From NCBI RefSeq assembly GCF_029626105.1, contig NZ_JARUBH010000009.1:5208001-5272000 (forward strand): 64,000 bases of DNA, written 5' to 3'. Each line of letters begins with the position of its first letter. The first letter of the stretch is position 1. The position numbers were made by a program, and so were the translations under genes. The notes under the pieces are model-generated. The model was not told the DNA's origin. It ran no database searches and saw only the letters and a program-made list of their open reading frames with translations. Below, piece by piece: positions 46,782 through 55,114 of this stretch. The stretch comes from Solwaraspora sp. WMMD792 (GTDB taxonomy: Bacteria > Actinomycetota > Actinomycetes > Mycobacteriales > Micromonosporaceae).

Positions 46782-49244
46782 GTGACCTGGATGCGGAAGC
46801 GAGACCACAACCCACTGACCAACGCCGCATCGCTGCTGATCTGCGGGCTGCTGGCCGGCGTGGTGGTCGCCGCTGCCGCGTTCCCCGCGGTGGCGATGTC
46901 GGGCCTGGCAGCCAAGGCAGGCGCGGAGACCTTCGACAAGCTGCCCAGCGAGCTGACCGTCAAACGGGCGCCGCAGATCAGCTACCTGTACGCCGCCGAC
47001 GGCAAGACCACGCTCGCCGCGATGTACGACGAGAACCGCCGCGACGTCCCACTCAAGGACGTCGCGCCGATCATGCGGGCGGCGATCATCGCGGCCGAGG
47101 ACCACAACTTCTACGAACACAACGGTGTCGACGTCAAGGGCGTCGCCCGCGCCTTCGTCGCCAACCAGGGTGCCGGCGAGACCACCCAGGGCGCCTCGAC
47201 GCTGACCATGCAGTACGTCCGGCTGGCCATCGCCTACTCGGCGACCCACCCCGAAGACGTGATCGCCGCCACCGAGGACACCAACGCCCGGAAGCTGCGC
47301 GAGATGAAGTACGCGATGCAGCTCACCAAGGAGATGACCAAGGACGAGGTGCTGGAGCGCTACCTCAACATCGCCCCGTTCGGCAACGGAGCGTACGGCG
47401 TCTTCGCGGCCAGCCAGGTCTACTTCAGCAAGCAGCCGGCGGACCTCACCATCGACGAGGCCGCCATGCTCGCCGGCCTGGTCAAGGCCCCGACGGCGTT
47501 CGACCCGACCACGCCGGGCGGCTACCCGCAGGCCGTCGACCGACGCAACTACGTCATCGACAACATGGTGAAGACCGGGGCGATCACCCAGGAGGAAGCC
47601 GACGAGGCCAAGGCCGTCGAGCTGGTCGTCAACGGCAAGCGCGCGCCGAACGGCTGCGTCGCCGCCAACAAGAACCACTGGGGCTTCTTCTGCGACTTCT
47701 TCTACCGCTGGTGGATGGAGCAGGAGACGTTCGGCGCCACCAGCTACGACCGGGAGCGGCGACTCAAGAGCGGCGGCTACCACATCGTCACCAGCCTCGA
47801 CCTGCAGACGCAGGACGCGGCGAAGAAGGCCGTCGAAAACGCGCTGAAGACCGGCAGCAAGCACGCGCTGATGGTGGCGGCGGTCGAGCCGGGCACCGGG
47901 TACGTGCGCGGCATGGCGGTCAACCGCAACTACAAGCTCGACGACCCGGACAACCCGAAGAACAAGCTCTCCAGCGACCCGAAGAAGGCCGACAAGGGCA
48001 TCCGGGGCACCTACCCGAACACCACGAACCCGCTGCTGACCGGTGGCGGTGACATCACCGGTTACCAGTTCGGCTCGACGTTCAAGATCTTCCCGCTGGT
48101 GGCGGCCCTCGAGAAGGGCTACCCGCTGGAGTACCCGATCAACGCGAAGAGCCCGTACGAGTCGAAGTACATCGTCGAACGGGGCAGCCCGGCCGCCTGC
48201 GCGGGCACCAACAAGTACTGCCCGCGCAATGCCAGCCCCAGCATGAACGGCCTACACAACATGTGGAGCGCCTTTGGCGCCTCGGTCAACACCTACTTCG
48301 TACCGCTGCAGGAGCGGGTCGGCGCGGCCTCCGCCGTCGACGTGGCGCAGCGCCTCGGCATCACCTTCCGGGCCTCCAACGACGCCCGGTTCGCCGCCGA
48401 CCCGGAGGGCGCCAACCAGTGGGGCGCCTTCACCCTCGGCGTGTCCAGCACCACGCCGCTGGAGATGGCGAACGCGTACGCCACCCTCGCCGCCGACGGC
48501 AAGTACTGCAAGCCGATCCCGGTGAAGGAGATCCGCGACCAGGACGGCAACAGCCTGGACATCGCCCAGCCGCAGTGCAAGCAGGTGGTCTCCACCGATG
48601 TGGCCCGCGCCGCGATCGACGCGGCGCGCTGCCCGGTCGGCGACAACTCGTCGACGTCGCGCTGCCGGGGCCGCACCGCCGGCGGCGTACGCAGCATCGT
48701 CGGGCACCCGGTGGCCGGCAAGACCGGCACCACCGACGCCGAGAAGACCGCCACCATGGTGGTGACCACCAAGCAGCTCGCCGTCGCCGGGGTACTGGCC
48801 GACCCGGACTGGGCCGACACCAACGCCACCATGTCGCACAACATCGTCAACCCGGCGGTCTACGAGACGCTGCGGGACGCGATGAAGGGCAAGGAGAAGC
48901 AGCAGTTCAAGGCACCGAGCGGCAAACTGGTCCGCGGCGAGCAGCGCTCCATCCCGGGCGTGCAGTGCCAGTCGATCGACAACGCCCGGTCCCGACTGTC
49001 CGGTGCCGGATTCGAGGTCGAGGTGGACCGTTCCGGTGCGGTCGACTCCACCTGCCCGGCCGGCACCGCCGCCGGCACCAGCCCGAGCGGCCGCACCATC
49101 AAGGGCGGCGTGGTGATCATCCGGGTCAGCAACGGCCAGGGTGCCCAGCCGAGCCCGGGCGACGGTGACGGTCCCGGTGGGCCGGGCAACGGTCCCGGCA
49201 ACGGGCCGGGGCGTCCCGGCAACCCGGGCAACCCGGACGACTGA
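46782..49244 (+). CDS. ponA2: Bifunctional class A penicillin-binding protein with PASTA domain (PonA2 type)
   Basis: 820 residues from a leaderless GTG (TACCCT 6 nt upstream). It polymerises and crosslinks peptidoglycan outside the membrane. A single helix lies at about residues 15-40. The GT51 glycosyltransferase has catalytic Glu106 (AAEDHNFYEH) and the later GASTLTMQYVR motif. The transpeptidase has SxxK at 432-435 (STFK), SxN in SVNTYF and KTG at 647. A PASTA domain (about 710-785) begins IPGVQCQS and is followed by a Gly/Pro/Asn-rich tail. A large insert with cysteines lies between the SxxK and SxN motifs. PonA2 of mycobacteria supports stress and stationary-phase wall synthesis. Confidence 0.95.
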   Translation: MTWMRKRDHNPLTNAASLLICGLLAGVVVAAAAFPAVAMSGLAAKAGAETFDKLPSELTVKRAPQISYLYAADGKTTLAAMYDENRRDVPLKDVAPIMRAAIIAAEDHNFYEHNGVDVKGVARAFVANQGAGETTQGASTLTMQYVRLAIAYSATHPEDVIAATEDTNARKLREMKYAMQLTKEMTKDEVLERYLNIAPFGNGAYGVFAASQVYFSKQPADLTIDEAAMLAGLVKAPTAFDPTTPGGYPQAVDRRNYVIDNMVKTGAITQEEADEAKAVELVVNGKRAPNGCVAANKNHWGFFCDFFYRWWMEQETFGATSYDRERRLKSGGYHIVTSLDLQTQDAAKKAVENALKTGSKHALMVAAVEPGTGYVRGMAVNRNYKLDDPDNPKNKLSSDPKKADKGIRGTYPNTTNPLLTGGGDITGYQFGSTFKIFPLVAALEKGYPLEYPINAKSPYESKYIVERGSPAACAGTNKYCPRNASPSMNGLHNMWSAFGASVNTYFVPLQERVGAASAVDVAQRLGITFRASNDARFAADPEGANQWGAFTLGVSSTTPLEMANAYATLAADGKYCKPIPVKEIRDQDGNSLDIAQPQCKQVVSTDVARAAIDAARCPVGDNSSTSRCRGRTAGGVRSIVGHPVAGKTGTTDAEKTATMVVTTKQLAVAGVLADPDWADTNATMSHNIVNPAVYETLRDAMKGKEKQQFKAPSGKLVRGEQRSIPGVQCQSIDNARSRLSGAGFEVEVDRSGAVDSTCPAGTAAGTSPSGRTIKGGVVIIRVSNGQGAQPSPGDGDGPGGPGNGPGNGPGRPGNPGNPDD

Positions 49245-49262
49245 CCGACGGTCACGAACGGC

Positions 49263-49295
49263 GGGGGCGGGCACCGATCACCGGTGCCCGCCCCC
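49263..49295 (+). terminator. Strong intrinsic terminator downstream of ponA2
   Basis: GGGGGCGGGCACCG (49263-49276) pairs perfectly with CGGTGCCCGCCCCC (49282-49295) around a 5-nt loop, followed by TTTCGT. A 14-bp GC-only-plus-AU stem 18 nt after the stop is a textbook terminator for this gene. Confidence 0.9.
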
Positions 49296-49307
49296 TTTCG
49301 TCAATTG

Positions 49308-49372
49308 ATGATCAGATGCGTCCCATCGACGCGACACGCCGGGCGGGTATCAGATGAGGCGCATCGGATCAT
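49308..49372. repeat. 13-bp inverted repeat, 39-nt spacer
   Basis: ATGATCAGATGCG (49308-49320) is repeated inverted as CGCATCGGATCAT (49360-49372) with one mismatch. It lies between the convergent ponA2 and yqeY genes and may help end transcription from the yqeY side. Confidence 0.5.
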
Positions 49373-49397
49373 GCATGCGTACAGCGTCAGCCGACGC

Positions 49398-49853
49398 TCA
49401 CAGTCCGAGCTGACGGCGTACCTCGGCTGCCACCCGGCCACCCTCGGCCTGGCCGGCCACCGCGGCCTGGGCCGCCTTCATCGCCGGGCCCATCTGCGCC
49501 TTGCCGGTGAACCCACCCTCGGCCAGCGCCCGGCTGACGATCTCGGTCAGCGCGGCGTCGTCCAGCTGACGCGGCAGGTAGCGGTCCAGCACCTCGCCCT
49601 CGGCCCGCTCCTTGGCGGCCTGGTCGACCCGGCCAGCATCGGCGAACGCCGCAGCCGCCTCCCGGCGCTTCTTCGCCTCCTTGGTCAACACGGCCAACGC
49701 CTCCTCGTCGGAGAGCTCCCGCTTGGCCTTGCCGGCGACCTCGGCGTTGCCGATCGCGGCCAGCGCCATCCGCAGGGTGGAGGTGGTCAGCTCGTCCCGG
49801 GCCTTCAACGCGGCCCGCATGTCAGCGGTCAGGCGGTCCTTCACGGTGCTCAT
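49398..49853 (-). CDS. GatB/YqeY-domain protein
   Basis: 151 residues starting MSTVKDRLTADMRAALKARD, the classic YqeY opening; later motifs are KEAKKRREAAAAF and YLPRQLDDAAL. YqeY resembles the tRNA-binding tail of the GatB subunit of Glu/Asp-tRNA amidotransferase; its own role is not settled. TAGTTT (49867-49862) lies 8 nt before the ATG at 49853, indicating leaderless expression. It is divergent from the metallophosphoesterase with only 25 bp between start codons. Confidence 0.93.
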   Translation of the reverse strand: MSTVKDRLTADMRAALKARDELTTSTLRMALAAIGNAEVAGKAKRELSDEEALAVLTKEAKKRREAAAAFADAGRVDQAAKERAEGEVLDRYLPRQLDDAALTEIVSRALAEGGFTGKAQMGPAMKAAQAAVAGQAEGGRVAAEVRRQLGL

Positions 49854-49878
49854 GAGTGGCCAAACTACCCTGGTCGGC
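49854..49878. promoter_or_regulatory. Overlapping divergent -10 elements for yqeY and the metallophosphoesterase
   Basis: AAACTACCCT at 49862-49871 serves both strands: read plus, TACCCT (49866-49871) lies 7 nt before the ATG at 49879; read minus, TAGTTT (49867-49862) lies 8 nt before the ATG at 49853. The two hexamers share two base pairs, so each -35 region must lie inside the other gene's first codons. Confidence 0.7.
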
Positions 49879-50772
49879 ATGCGAAAGCGCACCGTATTCC
49901 GGCTCGCCGCCGGCACCGCAGCACTCGGCGCCGCCACCCTGGCGTACGCCTCGCTCATCGAGCGCAACATGTTCACCCTGCGCCGGTTCGACGTGCCGGT
50001 GCTCGCGCCGGACGCGGAACCGCTGCGCATCCTGCACCTGTCGGACATGCACATGATGCCCGACCAGCGACGCAAACAGGCCTGGGTGGCGGCGCTGGCC
50101 GGGTTGGACCCGGACCTGGTCGTGGTCACCGGCGACAACCTGGCCCACCCCGACGCCGTACCGGGCGCGCTGCGGGCCCTGCAGCCGTTGCTGGACCTGC
50201 CCGGCGCGTTCGTCTTCGGGTCCAACGACTACACCGGCCCGGTGTGGAAAAACCCGCTGGGCTACCTGCTGCCCGAGCGGGACTACCGGGCCGGCCCGGA
50301 CCTGCCGTTCGAGGAGCTGCGCGAGGTGCTGGTCGGCGCTGGCTGGCACGACCTGAACAACCGCCGGGCGTCGTTCAAGGCCGGCGGCCGGCTGATCGAC
50401 GCGGCCGGCGTCGATGACCCGCACATCGAACGCGACGACTACGCCGCCGTCGCCGGCCGGCCGTCGCCGGAGGCCGACCTGAGTCTCGGCCTGACCCACT
50501 CCCCCGAGCCCCGGGTGCTGGACGAGATGGCCGCCGACGGGCTCGACCTGTTGCTCGCCGGGCACACCCACGGCGGGCAGGTCTGCATGCCGTTCGTCGG
50601 CGCCCTGGTCACCAACTGCGACCTGCCCCGGTCGATGGCCAAGGGCCTGCACCGGTGGCCGGGCACCGACTCGTGGCTGCACGTCTCGGCCGGGCTGGGC
50701 ACCCACCCGACCGCGCCGGTCCGGTTCGCCTGCCCACCAGAGGCCACCCTGCTGACGTTGATCGCCCGCTGA
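49879..50772 (+). CDS. Metallophosphoesterase (membrane-associated)
   Basis: 297 residues. An N-terminal helix (TVFRLAAGTAALGAATLAYA) anchors a calcineurin-like phosphoesterase. Metal motifs are LHLSDMHMM, VVTGDNL, FGSNDYT (N/H site), GLTHSPEP and LLAGHTHGGQV, all intact. The family (YaeI/Rv3683-like) hydrolyses phosphoesters, in some cases lipid or cyclic nucleotide substrates; none can be assigned here. It ends the block conserved with M. tuberculosis Rv3671c-Rv3683. Confidence 0.93.
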   Translation: MRKRTVFRLAAGTAALGAATLAYASLIERNMFTLRRFDVPVLAPDAEPLRILHLSDMHMMPDQRRKQAWVAALAGLDPDLVVVTGDNLAHPDAVPGALRALQPLLDLPGAFVFGSNDYTGPVWKNPLGYLLPERDYRAGPDLPFEELREVLVGAGWHDLNNRRASFKAGGRLIDAAGVDDPHIERDDYAAVAGRPSPEADLSLGLTHSPEPRVLDEMAADGLDLLLAGHTHGGQVCMPFVGALVTNCDLPRSMAKGLHRWPGTDSWLHVSAGLGTHPTAPVRFACPPEATLLTLIAR

Positions 50773-50915
50773 TCGAACGCTGATCGAACGTCGACGCAGG
50801 TCAGCCTGCGTCAGCCGGCGGCCCAGTGACGCGCCGCCCGTGGACCGGCGGCGGCGCACCGGGGATACCGAATTTGCCCTGCCGGGCCGGTGGGCTAGTA
50901 TTGCCCAGCGGACCT

Positions 50916-50992
<77 letters not shown>

Positions 50993-50995
50993 GGT

Positions 50996-51030
50996 CAGAG
51001 GCCATGTCGACGACGTCGACATGGCCTCTG
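50996..51030. repeat. Perfect 17-bp palindrome after tRNA-Pro, followed by a 12-bp tandem repeat
   Basis: CAGAGGCCATGTCGACG (50996-51012), one central A, and CGTCGACATGGCCTCTG (51014-51030) form an uninterrupted palindrome 3 nt after the tRNA. CTGAGTGTCTAA then occurs twice in tandem (51028-51039 and 51040-51051), the second copy reaching the integrase stop codon. It may terminate the tRNA transcript or mark the attachment junction. Confidence 0.85.
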
Positions 51031-51047
51031 AGTGTCTAACTGAGTGT

Positions 51048-51956
51048 CTAAGCTTTTCCGGCTGGTTCGTCGTCGGGTCCGAAGATCTCATCCATGGCGC
51101 GCGCTCCGGTCAGCAGGACCGGCCGTAGCTGGTGCCGGTAGACCTTCTCCGTCACCGACGTGCCCGAGTGGCCGACCAGGTCGGCGATCTGCTCAAGGCT
51201 CATGCCGCTGTCCGACAGCAGCGACACGAAGCTGTGTCGCATTTCGCGGGGCGTCCACTCCTTGTCGTTCAGCCCGGCCAGCCGGGCGATCCGGCGGAAG
51301 GCTCGGCGGACGTTCGCGGCGTCCAGTTCCTGCCCGGTCGACGACGAGAACACCACGCCGGTGTCAGTCCATCGGCTCCCGGCACGCTGCCGCGCCCGTT
51401 CCTGGTCGGCCTGGTGCCGGTTGAGCGCCGCGACACACCGGGCGGGCAGGGCGAGGGTGCGACGTGACTTCCTGGTCTTGGTGTCGCCACCGGCCCGCAC
51501 CGACCGCCACACGTTGATCGTCGGAGGAACCGGCGGATCGGCGTCCGGCCTGCCGACCAGGTCGACGCGATCCCACCGCAGCGCGCGCAGTTCCTCGGTA
51601 CGGGCACCGGTGAGCAGTGACACCACGACGTACGCGTAGAGGCGGCTGTGCTCGGCGGCTTTCAGAATCGCCTTGGCCTGGTCGAGAGTCAGCGACTTCG
51701 ACGGGCGACCGGTCTGCCCGGACGGGATACCGCAGGGCATCCTTGCGGTGAACCCGAGCCGGGCCCGCACCGGACGGGCCTGAAGGCGCACCCAGTCGCA
51801 GACTGCGGCGAACGTGTACGCCCCGGCCATCACCGCGCACACCGCCGCCGCCGGCACGCTGATCAGCGGGTACCGCCGGCCTAGTGGATCACGTGGGTTC
51901 GTTGATGACCTCCAAGGCCATGAACAAGCTGCGGCGGTCGCGACCAGTGACCGCAA
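51048..51956 (-). pseudogene. Tyrosine site-specific integrase, N-terminally truncated
   Basis: From about GRPSKSLTLDQAKAI (near 51730) to the stop, the protein matches the actinobacterial phage/pSAM2-type integrase catalytic domain. Arg is seen in LLTGARTEELRALRW, the His-x-x-Arg region in TPREMRHSFVSLL, the third box in LVGHSGTSVTEK and the nucleophile Tyr in VYRHQLRP. The catalytic half looks intact. The usual ~150-residue N-terminal arm-binding and core-binding domains are missing; the open frame upstream (to 51956) reads as unrelated Cys/Ala-rich sequence. The gene is therefore probably dead or unable to bind att sites. It faces the tRNA-Pro 3' end, the normal position for an island integrase. 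Confidence 0.8.
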
Positions 51957-52339
51957 CTATCGACGGCAGTTTGGGGGGGTCGGTGCGGCAACCCGATCTC
52001 GGTCAGTGCTGATGACATCAGCGGGTGCAACCCACTTCTGGGTCATGGTCTTCGCAAGCTCATGATCACCAGCGAGCCGCACCCGTCCTACACAGAACCC
52101 GGAGCCAGCCGAATCCCATCCAATCCCAGCTCAACAGCACCTAAACCGACTACACAACAGCCCTGGGGGTAGGTAGGGTACGGGCCACACGGGGTACAGC
52201 CACCCAGAACCACCTACCGACGGACACGCCTATCGCAAACACTCAATCACCGACACGCCCTACCTGACCATAGCCCTAACAGCGGCTGCCGTACCAGGTG
52301 AGCCTTGAGTCCCTCGAACCAAGTGACGATAATAATGCG
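51957..52339. other. Gene-poor low-GC junction between integrase remnant and STAND gene
   Basis: No convincing coding frame. The base composition drops from that of the neighbours, with a run of seven G at about 51972-51978. A short direct GGGTAGGTAGGGTACGGG segment lies at about 52168-52186. This is probably scar sequence from element decay plus the promoter of the next gene (GATAAT at 52328-52333). Confidence 0.5.
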
Positions 52340-54751
52340 ATGAATACAGATAGGCGGTGGATCTCGCGGGCGGGGCTAATCATTGCCGGCGTGACGGCGG
52401 GATCCATCGTTGGTGTCGTGGGCGCCCGCACAGGCTGGTGGACCTCGATCCTAGACACTCCTGTTGAAGGTTCGTGGGACTGGATCGAGCGGGCCGGCTG
52501 GATCACAGGGACCCTGGGCCTGCCGGCAACCGTTATCCTGGGAATACTCGCCTTGCGTCAAGGGCGGGCCCAGCAACCCAGCGATGGAACAGCAGACCTT
52601 AACACTCCTCGCCGCCAGCCGGCCGAAATAAGTAGAATATGGAACATCCCGGCTCCGGTCCGGACGTTTACCGGCCGCAGGACCGACCTAGCACAATTAC
52701 GCGAAGGACTAGAAAAAGACGGCCGCACAGCCCTAGTCCCCGTTTCCACAACAGCAGTAGTGGGCACCGGTGGAATCGGGAAAACGCAACTCGCCAGAGC
52801 GTTCGCCTACAGTCACCGGCACGAGTACCAGCTTGGCTGGTGGATTCCCGCTGAAAGCACCCTGGAAGCGGTTAGCGCACTGCGAGAATTGGCCGTAGCC
52901 CTTGGTGCACCCGAAATGCTTCCGAATCAGTATATCATTTACATTCAACAAGAACTTGCCGAGCGCCGACGATGGATCTTGATCTTCGATAATGCGACTA
53001 ATCCAGAGGACATTGAGCCACTCCTCCCCCCTGCCGGATCGGGTCATGTGTTGATAACATCCCGCAATCCCGGGTGGCATGGAGTAGCAGAAACCCATCC
53101 ACTGGACGCCTTACCCGTACCGGATGCAGTTCGCCTCCTACTCCTACGCACGGGCGGTCGCACCCGATCCGATCAGGCCGCACAGAAAACTGTCGCTTCA
53201 GAAATCGCCCACGAGCTTGATTGCCTACCCCTCGCCCTAGAGCAGGCAGCATCGTATGCCGCAAGTCGACATCTGTCACTACAGGAATATCTCGATCTCC
53301 TCCGCAAACAACGGCACGATCTGATGCAAAAGGGATCGCCATTGGGATATCGATTAACGGTACATGTTGCGGTCACGTTGACGGTCGAGCAACTCTCAGC
53401 TCAAGAGCCTGCCGCAGCCTGGATTCTTGAGATTTGCGCGCTGCTAGCTCCAGACCAACTTCCCGTTCTGGAGCTACTGGAGGTGGCCGCTCGGCCTCAC
53501 CTACTGAACGACGAGGCGGTAAGGAATCCTCTAGGACGCGCCGAGATTCTTGGACTACTTTATCGCAGCGGCATACTAGTAGACGATACCGATATTGATA
53601 CCGACCGCAATTATAGGAGCGCACGCTTGCACCGCCTTATTCAAAACGTGGTACTCGATCGATTAGACACCAAAAGTCGCCAACAACGCGTAAGTGACGC
53701 CACCGCATTACTCGCCGCGCTCTTCCCTCACGACGCCTGGGACCGTCCAGATATCTGGCAAACCTGCACTCGATTGGTCCCTCACATCCGAGCACTGACT
53801 GACCGCGCAGCGGCAGGCTACGGTACAACAAAGGACCTTGCAGAACTTGTGACTGCAGCAGCGCACTTCGTGTTGCAGCGAGGTCTCGACCTACCTACGG
53901 CACAACATCTACACGAACGCGCCACAGAGATACTGGAGTGCATTCACGGTCGCAATACCGACCATCCCGATGTCGCTCGCAGCCTTTTCTTCCTCGCCGG
54001 CGACCTACGGGCGTCCGGCAAGATTCTGCAATCGCGCGACTTGAGTGAGCGAGCCCTTGAAATGTTTGAACGCCTGTACGGGCATGATGCCGACGAACCA
54101 GAACTAGCGCGAAGTCTACATTTCCTTGCCGTCGACTTACATGAACTCGGCGAAATTGAGCGCGCGTGCAGCTTAAACCAGCGCGCCTTAACGATACGCC
54201 AACGGATCTATGATTCAGATCCGGACAGTCATCGAGATCTAGCCTGGAGTCTTACCAACTTGGCAAATAACCTTCGAGACCTAGGCGCTGCCGAAAATGC
54301 GCGAGAGCTAGACGAACGGGCGTTGGCGATTCGCCGGCAACTCTACGGACAAGATACGGATCACCCCCATGTCGCCTGGAGCATCGCGAACCTTGCAGCC
54401 GACCTACGAGAGCTGGGAGATGCCAACCAGGCACGACATCTAGACGAACAAGCGCTAGCCATGCGTCGCCGACTCTTTGGGGAAGAGACCGACCATCCTC
54501 AAATTGCCTGGAGCCTTGCGGCGCTGGCCGCAGACCTAAGAGAACTCAGGTATCCAAAACGCGCACGGGAAATTGACGAGCAAGCACTGTCCATGAGGCA
54601 GCGACTATTTGGCTGCACAACGGACCATCTCCACATAGCCTCAAGTATGGCTAGCCTTGCAAAGGATCTCTACATCCTTGGCGAACTGGACTATGCACAG
54701 GAGTTGGATCGGAAGGCAAGCCAGATGCGGTCCCGACTCACTAGCACGTGA
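52340..54751 (+). CDS. Membrane-anchored STAND (NB-ARC) NTPase with tandem TPR repeats
   Basis: 803 residues from the ATG at 52340 (GATAAT 6 nt upstream; a GTG at 52298 is an alternative without ribosome site). Two N-terminal helices (about residues 8-30 and 52-72) are followed by an NB-ARC NTPase. Walker A is GTGGIGKT at 142-149, Walker B LIFDNA at about 214-219 and the NB-ARC GxP motif is CLPLALEQAASY. The winged-helix region gives way to about six TPRs of ~42 residues (repeating YGQDTDHPHVAWSIANLAAD-like units). Such STAND proteins oligomerise on sensing a ligand with the repeats; in bacteria several defend against phage. GC is far lower than flanking genes (sampled lines 50-63%), indicating transfer. 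There is no separate effector gene; the membrane segment may be the effector. Confidence 0.88.
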   Translation: MNTDRRWISRAGLIIAGVTAGSIVGVVGARTGWWTSILDTPVEGSWDWIERAGWITGTLGLPATVILGILALRQGRAQQPSDGTADLNTPRRQPAEISRIWNIPAPVRTFTGRRTDLAQLREGLEKDGRTALVPVSTTAVVGTGGIGKTQLARAFAYSHRHEYQLGWWIPAESTLEAVSALRELAVALGAPEMLPNQYIIYIQQELAERRRWILIFDNATNPEDIEPLLPPAGSGHVLITSRNPGWHGVAETHPLDALPVPDAVRLLLLRTGGRTRSDQAAQKTVASEIAHELDCLPLALEQAASYAASRHLSLQEYLDLLRKQRHDLMQKGSPLGYRLTVHVAVTLTVEQLSAQEPAAAWILEICALLAPDQLPVLELLEVAARPHLLNDEAVRNPLGRAEILGLLYRSGILVDDTDIDTDRNYRSARLHRLIQNVVLDRLDTKSRQQRVSDATALLAALFPHDAWDRPDIWQTCTRLVPHIRALTDRAAAGYGTTKDLAELVTAAAHFVLQRGLDLPTAQHLHERATEILECIHGRNTDHPDVARSLFFLAGDLRASGKILQSRDLSERALEMFERLYGHDADEPELARSLHFLAVDLHELGEIERACSLNQRALTIRQRIYDSDPDSHRDLAWSLTNLANNLRDLGAAENARELDERALAIRRQLYGQDTDHPHVAWSIANLAADLRELGDANQARHLDEQALAMRRRLFGEETDHPQIAWSLAALAADLRELRYPKRAREIDEQALSMRQRLFGCTTDHLHIASSMASLAKDLYILGELDYAQELDRKASQMRSRLTST

Positions 54752-55042
54752 CGGTAGCGGAGGCGGTGGCGGTGGCGGTCCGGCTCTGTTGGTGTTGGTG
54801 TTGATGTACCCGATCGTCCCAGGCTGTCTGGTCGTAGTCGGGGTCGGGTGGGATCCAGCGGTGGGAGCCGCGTCGCAGTGCATTGGTTCGTCGCCGGAGC
54901 GCAGGATCGATATCTATATACCCATTGGGGGCCTGACCAGATGCGCGATCTTCTGGATCAAGAAGCGCCGACCAGACCTCCACGACACCGAGGAGTGACC
55001 GCAGGAAGGTCCGAACATCGGCGCGGAGCCCCGTACTATACT
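54752..55042. other. Non-coding right flank of the island
   Basis: Low-complexity sequence: GGCGGT repeats at about 54763-54780 and TTGGTG repeats at about 54787-54806. Short frames on both strands are compositionally biased and unlike proteins. A TATACT hexamer at 55037-55042 could start a short plus-strand transcript into the following hairpin. No copy of the tRNA-Pro 3' end was found here. Confidence 0.5.
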
Positions 55043-55097
55043 TGAGGCAGACCGCCCGGCCCCTTCGTGGGCCGGGTTTAATCTTTCGACTGCCTCA
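55043..55097 (+). terminator. Nested hairpin between the island and asd
   Basis: Inner stem CCCGGCCC (55055-55062) with GGGCCGGG (55069-55076) is followed by TTTAATCTTT, a plus-strand terminator. An outer inverted repeat TGAGGCAG (55043-55050) / CTGCCTCA (55090-55097) encloses it. TATACT lies directly upstream, so this could also be a ~50-nt RNA rather than a bare terminator. Confidence 0.65.
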
Positions 55098-55114
55098 GTG
55101 GCCGGCCCGATGCG

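Noticed and set aside
51740-52300. Insertion sequence between the integrase and the STAND gene
   Set aside because: No transposase motif, terminal inverted repeats or target duplication could be recognised.
54741-54983. 80-residue minus-strand frame at the right end of the island
   Set aside because: Its C-terminal third is a HQHQHQ/TATATASAT low-complexity product of simple DNA repeats, and no start signal is seen.
54752-55114. attR copy of the tRNA-Pro 3' end
   Set aside because: I searched this stretch by eye for the T-arm and acceptor sequence and found none; the right boundary is therefore set by composition and synteny only.
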